Source: Climacteris rufus (taxonomy: Eukaryota > Chordata > Aves > Passeriformes > Climacteridae). From it: DNA of 64,000 bases. The notes under the pieces were generated by a model, which was not told the DNA's origin, did not search any database, and saw nothing but the letters and a program-made list of their open reading frames with translations. Position 1 is the stretch's first letter. Each line of letters opens with the position of its first letter. The position numbers and the translations under genes were made by a program. Positions 38,801 to 48,100 of the stretch are shown here, in pieces. The DNA lies in the NCBI GenBank assembly GCA_013398175.1, contig VZRZ01001244.1, positions 2,006,412 to 2,070,411 on the forward strand. The letters run 5' to 3'.

Positions 38801-39657
38801 TTAGGAAAAAAGGCAGCACTGCCCTTTTGTTCTCTTCCATGTTTATTTTGCTGCCAATTCTCTTTAAAATGGGCCTTTTTGCCAAGGCTACAATCTTGCT
38901 AAATGAATTAGTATTAATATTATGCCTTGTTTATTTGCACAAGTGGAAAATGAAAGATGGGAAAAACAGAAGTGAAAAGACAGTAAGAGATAAAAAACAC
39001 AAGAGTATCAAGAGAAATGTGAAGTGCAGCCAGAGTATGTACCACACACGCTCCAGACCTTTGGCAGCAGGTTGGCCCTTGAAAATCCTCCTTATGGACT
39101 TGTTGAGGTGCCAGACATTCAGGATTTCTTGACAGCCATCCTTGCAGTCCTTCAGCTTGACTTGGGGGATCTTGAGGAATGAGTTTCACTGACTGCAGTG
39201 TTGCAAATGTGCTATGTCAGGCTGGAGAGGAGTGAGTAAGGCCTTGCAGGTTCCATCCAGAGCTCTGTGAGAGCAGAACAGGGACTGAGTGACACATGTA
39301 TTCCTGTCTCTGATCCTGAGCAGGATGCTGAAGTAGTTGAATTTGCTTCTGAGGGGCTTGTTGCCAACTCCCATTTCATGTGACTCGGTGAGATTCTGAA
39401 AGCTGCAAAAGTTTGGACCACTTCAGTCAGGTCCTTATCCTTCAGCCTGCTGCTAGCCAGGAAATAATAAATTAGACGTGGCTATATATGGGATTCTATG
39501 ACGGCTGAGGACAGGAATCCATCAGGATTCTTTGCAAGCTTAAAAATATGCTAGTCACTACTGAGGGCTGCAGAAAGATCTCTTCATTTTGTTAAGCCTG
39601 AAAGCCTGCCATATGGCCAGCATAAACTGCATGCTTCCTCCGTGTGGTATCTAGCTC
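35824..39657. other. Unique non-coding DNA
   Basis: No gene or repeat recognised with confidence. Frames are 101 codons or shorter. The GC-richer part at 39030-39450 has overlapping minus-strand frames (62-89 codons) with no known domain. It could be a decayed processed pseudogene or unknown repeat, but I could not match it. Confidence 0.5.
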
Positions 39658-39842
39658 AAAATCACAGACTTGTACAAAAAATGCAAGGTGGGGTAGTCCA
39701 GCCTCCTGCTTCAGGCAGGAAATTGTTCAGGGCCATGCTGAGTCCAGTTTTGAAAACCCTCAGGGATGGAGACAACACAGCCTCTCTGGGCAGCCTACCA
39801 CGTTCTTTGACCACCCTCATGGTGAGAAGTATGTTGTCAGGA
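39658..39842 (-). mobile_element. CR1 LINE 3' end (minus strand)
   Basis: The + strand shows the reverse complement of the end of CR1 ORF2: CTCTCTGGGCAGCCTACCAC, then CCCTCATGGTGAGAAGTATG. It is preceded by the reverse-complemented 3' UTR (TCAGGGATGGAGACAACACA and GGTAGTCCAGCCTCC). The usual terminal repeat is worn down to AAAATCACAGA at the left edge. The copy is older and more diverged than the one at 41062. Confidence 0.8.
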
Positions 39843-39957
39843 TTGTTTAATAACTGAAAAATATATTTCTTAACTAGAGAACTTTTCTGTAATGCCTTCT
39901 TCAGAGTGCGACATTTTCTAAGAAAATGACAGTCTCAGCAAGCAAGTTTATTTAAAG

Positions 39958-40005
39958 AGTCTAAAATAACTGGTTTTAACCAGTCTAAAATAACTGGTTT
40001 TAACT
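39958..40005. repeat. 24-base tandem duplication with hairpin
   Basis: Two adjacent copies of a 24-base unit starting AGTCTAAAATAACTGG (39958-39981 and 39982-40005) differ only at the last base. The junction forms an inverted repeat, ACTGGTT-TT-AACCAGT. Such a near-perfect copy suggests a recent replication-slippage event. Confidence 0.93.
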
Positions 40006-40286
40006 CCTAGACATGAGTTTAAATGGCTTTACACTTCCATTTTCTTCTAGACGTCAAGTTTTCTGGTCATGTTACATCACCTATGATGCAATATTTATTG
40101 TATATACATTTCCTTTATTTTAGGGGAAGAAAGCTGTTTATGATGCCAGGGAAGTGATCCATAGGCGGACATTGGACTGTGAAAATCACTTTGTAACAAA
40201 TCTCATAAGAATTTCTGGCACTACTGTAAATTCAGCTGCTTTGGTTGTTGATGGTAGCAGCCTGGAGCTTGCTGCCCGGGGCTGCT

Positions 40287-40557
40287 TGTGAGAAAGTTTT
40301 CTTTCTCATGTAAGTTATGAAAAACAATAAGATAAGCACCTGTTGTTTTCCACAGCTGTTGTGGGTCCAGGCATGATATGTTTTGAATTGGGTGGTGTAG
40401 AACCCAGACAACCATACCGGGGGGTGGTTGGGCACTAGCAAATCATCTACCTGGGTTCCTACCTTGTAAAAAGGGAATAGGACAATTAATGGAGCTCGCT
40501 CTCTGCTCTGCGGCAGATCAAGCGGTGTTGCCGTGTCCTTATTGTGCCATTGTGACA
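40287..40557 (+). mobile_element. Solo LTR, avian ERV (about 270 bases)
   Basis: The block starts TGTGAGAAAGTTTTCTTTCT and ends ...TTATTGTGCCATTGTGACA. It contains landmarks of an LTR family I associate with songbird genomes: CATGTAAGTTATGAAAAACA, a GTGTAGAACCCAGACAACC centre, CTTGTAAAAAGGGAATAGGA, and GGAGCTCGCTCTCTGCTC before the 3' end. The 5' end carries a perfect GAGAAAG-TTTT-CTTTCTC stem. No clear target-site duplication is seen. If the element starts at 40289, the flanks CTTG and GTTG agree at three of four bases. No internal viral genes accompany it, so a solo LTR left by recombination is the simplest reading. A name such as TguLTR5-like would be a guess. Confidence 0.7.
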
Positions 40558-40565
40558 GTTGATCT

Positions 40566-40790
40566 ATATGTGAATGCACATATGTGTGTAAACGCACATA
40601 TATACACATACAAATGGACGCATTCACATCCACATGCACATCCACATATCCATATGTACGTTCATATGCACATCCACATATCTCTAGATTCACATGCTCA
40701 TATTAACATACATGCATATACACACACGTGTATATCTATGTATATATTCATATACATATACATATATATACACACAACATGTCTGTTAGC
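40566..40790. repeat. Interrupted CA/TA (purine-pyrimidine alternating) microsatellite
   Basis: Over 200 bases of alternating pyrimidine and purine steps (CACATATG, CACATCCACATG, ATATACATATAC and so on). They lie 8 bases after the LTR at 40287-40557. Long frames on both strands here (109 and 153 codons, rich in His, Ile and Tyr) exist only because this repeat has few stop codons. They are not genes. Tracts of this kind can adopt Z-DNA and are length-variable. Confidence 0.9.
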
Positions 40791-41061
40791 ACACATTACA
40801 GCTTATTCTAGGTGGTAAAGGCACCATGGGTAGACCCTGAGACTGCCAAGATTGCAGCCAGTGTCACCTGCCTGCCACAAGGCAGGGCAGGAGCAGCAGC
40901 CAGGCAGATGATGAAGCAGTGCCTGGACAGCACAGTGCTCCAGAGATCGAGGTAAGTTGTCTCTCTCTCACGTTGCATGAGAGCTGTGGGAGAGGTTTTT
41001 GGGATGAATCACCTTGGCAGAAAAATTGTCAGCCAAATGGAATGTACTTATAGGTAATTTA
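40791..41061. other. Short spacer with imperfect inverted repeat
   Basis: Unassigned sequence between microsatellite and CR1. It contains CTGCCTGCC-ACAA-GGCAGGGCAG (about 40869-40891), an imperfect hairpin. Confidence 0.5.
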
Positions 41062-41668
41062 GATGACCAAGAAGGCCAATGGCATCCTGGCCTGTATCAG
41101 GAATAGTGTGGTCAGAGGCGCCAGGACAGTGATTGTCCCCCTGTACTCAGCACCTCAAATTCTATGTTCAGTTTTGGGCCTCTCACTTCAAGGAGAACAC
41201 TGAGGTGCTGAAATGTGTCAAGAGAAAGACAACAGAGCTGGTGGAGGGTCTAGAGGATAAGCCCTATAAGGAGGTACTGAGGGAGCTGGGGTTGTTTGGC
41301 CTGGAGAACAAGAGGCTCAGGGGAGACCTTATTGTTCTCTACAACTGCCTGAAAGGAGGGTGTAGCCAGGGGTGAGGGTTGGCCCCTTCTCCCAGGCAAC
41401 AAGTGACAGGACAAGAAGAAATAGCCTCAACCTGTGCTAGGGGAGGTTCAGGTTGGACACTAGGAAAAATTTCTTCATTGAAAGAGTGGTTAAGCATTGG
41501 AACAGTGTGCCAAAGGCAGTGGTGTCACCATCCCTGGAAATGTTCAAGAAATGACTGGACAAGGCATTTAATGCTATGCTGTTGTTGACATGGAGGTGTT
41601 TGGCCAAAGATTGGACTAGATGATCTTGGAGGTCTTTTCCAATGTTAGTGATTCTATTATTCTATGAT
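41062..41668 (+). mobile_element. CR1 LINE, 3' portion of ORF2 and complete 3' UTR
   Basis: This is the best-preserved CR1 in the window. From the left edge (AAGAAGGCCAATGGCATCCT) it follows the C-terminal part of CR1 ORF2. A segment is still readable as '[28 protein letters not shown]' in one frame (about 41277-41362). After a frameshift come the RGNSLNL-like and FRLDTRKNFF-like segments (about 41418-41483) and the 'VVKHWNSVPKAV' stretch (about 41490-41525). The 3' UTR with GGACTAGATGATCTTGGAGG follows, ending in ATTCTATTATTCTATGAT. Stops and frameshifts make it non-coding. It is 5'-truncated, as usual for LINEs. Confidence 0.95.
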
Positions 41669-44517
41669 AGAAGAGACACATGATAATCAGAGGTGTCAGT
41701 GTGATGACTTTGTGCAAATGCATATGGACTATAAAGACATCTCTGGTGTAATGTCAAGTTTGGAAGTGTGTGGTGTCATGAGAGATTATAAATAGAAGCA
41801 TTGAGATGAAAACAGAATGACATTGGGCCGAAAAGGCTCCTGATGCTGAGCACTGCTGCCTAGGCAGCTGCCATCACCTTCTGCCACTTCTCCTCCTCTC
41901 TTCCATCGGCCCACAGTGCCAGCAGCACGTTTTGGGATTTGTCAGCTGTGGGCTGAGGAAGAGACTGGCCTGAAGAAAAGTACACCTTTCTTTTTTTTTT
42001 GGCTGGTTTATCCTGATTGATTTCCCACCTGGCCCACTGGGGGCTGCACAAGCAGTGATGGCAGAGGAGCATGAAGTGGAGGGGGCAAAGTCTGCGTGGG
42101 CCAGTTCTGCAGACACATATGTTTGGATCTCCAGCTGGTCCTTGAGGAAAGGAGAATAACATCCTCCACAGGGGTCTGGGGAGAGCAGTTCTGTGCTGGA
42201 AGGATGGAGACAGGTATGTGGGTGTTGCTTCCATATTTTCTTCTCTTCTCTTGGTTGTGCATGAGCTGCTTTGAGCTCCTTGATCACCATCCTGAAATTA
42301 CAACTTATTCTTGACTGAAGAACAGTAAAATCAACATCACCACTTCCCAAGAAGACTCATGGCAATTGCATGTCTGTCAGATAAACAAATGTGTATACAT
42401 ATTTTATCTCCTTGTCTTATACATATTTTATCTCCTTTTCATTGTTTCAGCCAGAAAGCATGTGTCAGGAGTGTATACTAGCCCTAAAGCACTTCTGCTA
42501 TAACTTGATCTCGAACACTGTCTTCCTCTTTAAGTTATGTAAAAGAGAAACAAGTTCTTTATCATCAGTTGAAAGCTCAGCTGGACAAATTAAATTAAAT
42601 GAAGACTGCTTCAATTCTCATAATTGCTGTCTGCTCACTGTTATAAAAGGTTTTACTAGGCCACTTAAAATGCTTAGATTAAATGTCTATTGTTTTCATT
42701 CAGGCAAATCCTTTTATAAGGCTAATGACACTGCAACCCTTAGTCTAAATATAGTCATGACTTTATTTCATATGACATCCAGCCCTAAAATATCATAGTA
42801 GTCCACAGAAGATAAGATGATACTAATTTATTTTTGTGGTGTTATTGGATAATTCTGATATCCTGGAATGTTAAAAAAGTTTCTCAACTCTGCCTAAAAG
42901 GATAGACAGTAACTTTCTATAAAATTTGTGATATGAATGATGATATGAAATAACATTGCTGCTTGTCAGAAAAGTGGCTGTAGTTTAATTTCTGTGGTTG
43001 AACATTGTAATCCAAAGACAAAATTCTATGTTTCTAATGGGAATTAAAGCTGTGTGACTATGAAGTCCAGGTGGTCTCTCAGCAGAATCTGGACTATTGT
43101 TTTTTAGATTTATGTAGGGTTTCATGCCCATCCCAGATGTTGCCTGCTAGTAATTTCTTCAGGTATTGCTGCTTAAGGTCATCTATAAATGCAAAATGTT
43201 TCTCAGTGGGTATTTAACAGCAGTAACCTAGATAAATATTTTTGTTTATATAAACATTGTCTTAACAATTCAGAAACTGTAGCAAACAGTCTCAAATCCC
43301 AGAAGCAATATAGAGATTGCAAGAATTACATTGTTTTTTGAAAAAGATTGATGTTCTACGTTATTTCATTGGTCAGAGTCCAACACAAGAGGGTGGACTG
43401 ATGAACGAGATGCTTAACACATCCAGGGTTTGTGTTGCTTTCTTTTTTCTAACTGTGCTAATAGCTGTTTCCATTTGTTTTTCAAATTTTTATGTACCCT
43501 TACGCAATAAAAGATAATCTAAGTAGACAGGTGCAAACAGTGGAGACCAAATGGGTTTTAAAAGCAAATCCAAAACTTAAAAACCTCTATAATTGCCACA
43601 AAGTGCTAAAAAGGAATGGAATTTCATTGTGCCTACTGAGAGCACAAACACTGGTATTTCACTTGGAATGGATGCCCCTCTGACCTCAGTGAGTTTGCAT
43701 GTAAGTAGCTGCAATCCTCTGTTGTATGTGCTCTTCATGAAGGAAATGTACTCCTATGAGACCTATTGGACTCAGGCTCTTCACCCATGCAGTGCAGTAC
43801 CACAGGTCTATGCCAAAAACAACTGGGCTCCAGGCATTTCAGACAGTCTAAAGCTAACAAAAAATAGACTAACTTTTGAGTGTGGCTTGTTTGCATTTGT
43901 TAGCAGTAAGTAAAATCTTGTAAGATCAAACAAGAAAGAGACCCTTTTTGTACACAGACACTTTGTCTCCGAGGATTTAGCTTTGTTTCAAAAAAGCACA
44001 TGTATGTGAATAGATCCAGAGAGGTCTTAGGTCACCCCCAAGGCAATCCCTGCTTGTTGTTTATGTGACATGAGCCGAGTGTTGCTCTTTGCAGCTGGAC
44101 ACGGCTGCCTCCTGCTCACTGTCCAGCCTGGTGCCTTGCAGATAATGAGAATTAAGTGGAGCAGGTATGGCTGCATATATCCCTGGCACAGGTTCACTGA
44201 CATGCTCTCTTCCAGAGTTGCCATACCAGATTGAGAAAGAATGAAATAAACGTGAGGAGGTGAATACCCCTTGGAATACTGGTGTTCTGTTAGAAGAGAA
44301 ATCCAGCATCCAGCCACTGATTGCCATTGCCTCTGCATGTATATTCCAGACCTTATGCTCTGTGTACATTTTGCAGCCACAGCATGTGTGTTGAAGCAAA
44401 GCCCTCTGAGCAATTGCACTGTTGCTGTGATCTGTTTATACTGAAACTCAACAACTAATCCCTCTAATCCTCAAACAGTTATTTTAGCTAATACTGTAGC
44501 TGTTCAGAATTAGTTGA
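41669..44517. other. Unique non-coding DNA
   Basis: No gene confirmed. On the minus strand, 41860-42350 is open in two overlapping frames (124 and 158 codons) through a GC-richer patch with an A-rich run. I consider both doubtful (see findings). A 135-codon + frame at 42391-42798 includes the local duplication listed separately. Nothing else was recognised. Confidence 0.45.
42395..42442. repeat. 24-base tandem duplication
   Basis: The 24-base unit ATACATATTTTATCTCCTTG... is repeated directly (42395-42418 and 42419-42442) with a couple of differences at the end of the second copy. It is a slippage-type duplication. Confidence 0.9.
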
Positions 44518-44884
44518 CAGTGTGTCAGAGACTGAAAAGTCCATGCCTCAAACATTGATGTAAAGTTTTTTTTCATTAAGAAACTACAATCAAAGAGAAG
44601 CCTCCTTGAAGACTGAAACTTTGGACTGAAATTCAAACTCTTGATTAGATAAAGGGAAAAGCCATTGTTCAGCTATCTCAGCTGAGGGAAGGTATGCATC
44701 CACAAAAGGCCAGTGCTGATGACCCCCCCCTCCCCGAGGCCAGACACTGCCACGGGGCCAAAGTACTGTGAAAGCCTTCCCTGGAAGGAACATGCCCAGC
44801 CACGGCCACAGACCCAGGGTGCTGGGGAAGACTCCCCCCCTCCCCGAGGGGGACATGTCTGGGCATTGCCACCCAGCTGGAGAG

Positions 44885-44892
44885 TATATAAA
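44885..44892 (+). promoter_or_regulatory. TATA box of the LTR
   Basis: TATATAAA sits in the middle of the LTR, preceded by GC-rich U3 sequence. Transcription would be expected to start about 25-35 bases downstream, near the G8 run. Whether it is active is unknown. Confidence 0.7.
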
Positions 44893-45113
44893 CCCAGGGA
44901 ATTCTACACTCCCGTGGGGGGGGCTTTCACCATCAAGAAGACCAGAGGGAGAGGACCAGAAGGACACCACTGGGACCCACTGACCATCAGGACGCCACTG
45001 GGACCCACGGAGCGGTGATACTCCTTTTATTTTGCTTCTGTCACCTCTCTGTCCCCCCACATCTTTTCTTATTTTCTCCCATCTTTTCTCTTTCTCTCTT
45101 ATATTTACTATCA

Positions 45114-45119
45114 AATAAA
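45114..45119 (+). terminator. Poly(A) signal of the LTR
   Basis: AATAAA lies after a long pyrimidine-rich stretch (about 45030-45105) and about 90 bases before the LTR's 3' end, the usual place at the R/U5 border. A host transcript crossing this LTR on the + strand could be terminated here. Confidence 0.65.
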
Positions 45120-48100
45120 AGCCATACTATTGACACTGGCATATGGTCTCGTTTGCACCTTAATTCAGGCAGAGAAATGTCTAAATAACCCGTATAAAAC
45201 CGGACATTAACACAGTGTTTGTGTAGTTCACACTTCATTTAAATAATCATTGTCTTATTTTAAGTCTCCCATATGACCAAGTGACTTGACTCCATGTGAA
45301 AGCATTACAAATTCACTCCAAGTATGGGAGAACCGGCACATGCCCAAACATATGTAGCCGTGTGTGCATATGTCTGTTTTGCACGTTTGCATTATAATTT
45401 AGAATTGACTAATGGTGTTTGCTGTTCAGCCTGGGGCACTTCAAAGATAGTTTCTTTCCAGGAAGGACTGATCACCCTACAAAAACCGAGTCCCTCAATA
45501 AGGGGCTCAGATTTTGCATCCACATCCACTAGTAATTTCTAAGAGATCACAGCAGATTTTCTTACAGCTGGGGATTCTTTCGTGCTCTATCACAGGACAC
45601 AAGTTGGGATTAATCAGGGACCTCCAGAAGTTAGGTTTGTCTTGGCTTTTCATACTGAGCAGATGTTCATTAGCTGGTGTCTATCAGTCGTGATGCCCAG
45701 ACAACTATTTTGTACATACATATTTTGCCAGCAGAATGTTGAAACACATTTTCTCCTTTTGTGCTTTCTTAGTCTATAAGATTAAGTGGATGATTACTGA
45801 CTTAAATATCTCACAGTCCTTTTCAGAGAAGGTGCTTTGTTTCCTCTCCCTGTGTGTGAGTGCGGCAATTCCTGTTGCTGAGAGCAGAAACTCCTGCCTC
45901 CCCATGACTATTTCACTAGTTTGAAACTGCAGCTTGTGAGCTAGCTCCCAAACGTGTACCCGGGCATGAGCATTTAGTTTTCACCAAAGGCTGACAGACT
46001 TTCAGATTCCTCAGTTTTAACTTGGTTTTGGCAACTAACTAAAGAATTCAGACAATATAATTGCGACTTATTTTGAGTATTCAGTGATAACCATAGGATT
46101 TTCGGAGGCTGACTGTCCAGATACTATAAGCTTATATCTTTACTAAATGCTAGGAAATAAATGAAATGCCATGACGATCTTTAAGCATGTTTTTAACACT
46201 GTCTCCAGTTACTGATGGTGCTAAGACCCAGTTGCAAAGTTATGCTAGTACTATTTTGTGATGACAACACTACCAAGTTAACTTCAAAGGGTATAATCCA
46301 TCTTTCACAGAGTAACTTCCATTAAATTCAATTTCCTGCATCATCATATTGTAAAGAGACAGGAACCTACTGATTCACAAATTGCTTTGAAGACCCTGAG
46401 TGCAAAGGCAGTGAATTACACTTATTTGATTGCTCAAGTTCAGCAGAAAGAGAAGGCCTTTAGTCACTCTTAAAAAATATTTTACTGGGTTTTATTTTGT
46501 ATAGTATTCCTTCCAGGTCTCTGACATATTGTACAATGTAAATCACTAAAATTAATACTTAGTGAAATAAGTAGCTAAACAGACAGCCTAGGTGGGGCAG
46601 AAAACCCTGTAATTAAGTATAGAAAAAGAACAAAGAAAGGATGAGTTGTTTCAAAACAGGGGCAGAGATTAAGAGCTAGGAAGGTCCTGCACTGAGTTTT
46701 TTGAGTTAAATAATGCTCTGCTTCTGTATCTAGATCTAAGTGTCAATGCTTGGTGAGCAGTCAGGACAATGTGATCAATCCTCTGTGGCTGAAGGGGAAC
46801 CTAAGCAAAGAATAGTATTTTCCTGCCCATCATCTATTTGCACATCAGCAGCTGTACTGAAACCATCCTCTGTCCATGTCTCTGTGTGGGATGAGACAAA
46901 AATCTCCAGCTCCAGTCCTTCTGGCTTTTCCACAAGCAAACTGGGGAGTAGAAAGAGAAACTGCCTAGGGCTGCCCCACATCAAAGTGGAGAAGACTGCT
47001 GCTCGGTGCTTTCATTTCTTGAGGATCTCCCTGAGTGCCGCTGGACACGTGCACAAGAAAAGGCAGCTGGTCATTTTTAGACTATTTTCTCTGGCCTGTT
47101 TCTGTGGCACAGTTTACATCACTGTCTAACCTGACAAAGGGCAACAAGGTAGGTTTAGCGGACAGAATGCTGAACTGTAGAAATTCATTTGGGAATGGTA
47201 AAATGCTTTTCAGCTTGAGGCTGTTGTGTTGTGTTATTTCAGAGATGAGCTAGTGCCTTATATTCCCAGCATCAGTTATCTATCAGTGTTGAACAGTTAT
47301 TCAGAAAGGTCTCTTCGGTCCACTGTCTCACTAACGCACTGCACATACAGCTCAAGTAATCAATAGCCTGCTGTAGCTGCTTCTTTGGGACATTTGTTGC
47401 ACTGCTCCTGACCAAAACACTAAAATACTGATTCAGAAACATCCCAGCTGAACTGCCATGTCACTCGATAAGGCTACATTGCCCTAGTTTTGTCAGGCTT
47501 CTTAGAGTTTTTTGTCAAGCAGAATTATCTGTTGAGCTTTTTAGAATCACCCAGAGGTAATATTTGTACCAGGAAAGGAAAAGGTAAGTTAATTTATGGC
47601 AGCAAAGAATCACCTGTGAAAGGTTACTGCTGTTCTGCACACTAATATTGCCTATCTGTTCCAAAAGAAATGATGCTAACTACAGTCAAAATATTTATGC
47701 CCTTACTTAAATGTGTGACTTTTTATTAAGACTGAATTATCTCACAGCTCTCATTTTTACGCTGTCAGTATACTTCTGCAGTTAAAACAATTTCAGACAC
47801 CCAACCCCTCTGATCCAGATTCCAAACTGCACTTATGCCAAGGGTAAAATTCTGGAGAAATGCTGCCTTGAAGGCACCAAAAAGGTCATTGCAAAAGAAG
47901 TCACTGATCCACCTCAAAATTTTCTTCGCTCCTTTGCTTACACAAGAGGTTACTAAACCACGGCCTGAAGACATTCTGCCTCCAGTGCATGGCAACACCA
48001 TAGGCCCTTTCTACATCAGGATGAAAGAGGTTTAAATAATGTGTTAAGAAAAAAGTCCTGAGTAGCCAGAGCTTTTGGCGTGCATAGGATATGCAAAGTC

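Larger units (their letters stand above)
44523..45212 (+). mobile_element. Solo LTR of an avian endogenous retrovirus, with target-site duplication
   Basis: This is a 690-base element starting TGTCAGAGACTG and ending CGGACATTAACA. It is flanked on both sides by the same 5 bases, CAGTG (44518-44522 and 45213-45217), as expected of retroviral integration. Inside are a TATA box (TATATAAA, 44885-44892) and a poly(A) signal (AATAAA, 45114-45119), 229 bases apart. The region between, which should contain R, holds a 28-base tandem duplication (CCACTGGGACCCAC, 44962-45008) and a long pyrimidine run. U3 holds two copies of the C-rich motif CCCCCCCTCCCCGAGG about 110 bases apart, plus a G8 run at 44916-44925. 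The minus-strand frame of 174 codons across it is a by-product of composition. No gag, pol or env is present. An ERVK- or ERVL-type origin is possible from the 5-base duplication; I do not assign the family. Confidence 0.85.

Noticed and set aside
40232..40818. His/Ile/Tyr-rich frames of 153 (minus) and 109 (plus) codons
   Set aside because: They are produced by the CA/TA microsatellite and the adjoining LTR, which happen to lack stops.
44590..45114. 174-codon minus-strand frame
   Set aside because: Lies entirely within the LTR, antisense to its TATA box and poly(A) signal. Its Pro/Gly/Ser-rich sequence follows from the C- and G-runs.
46740..47129. 129-codon + strand frame
   Set aside because: No domain, and no conserved-looking motif. 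Serine-rich by composition only.
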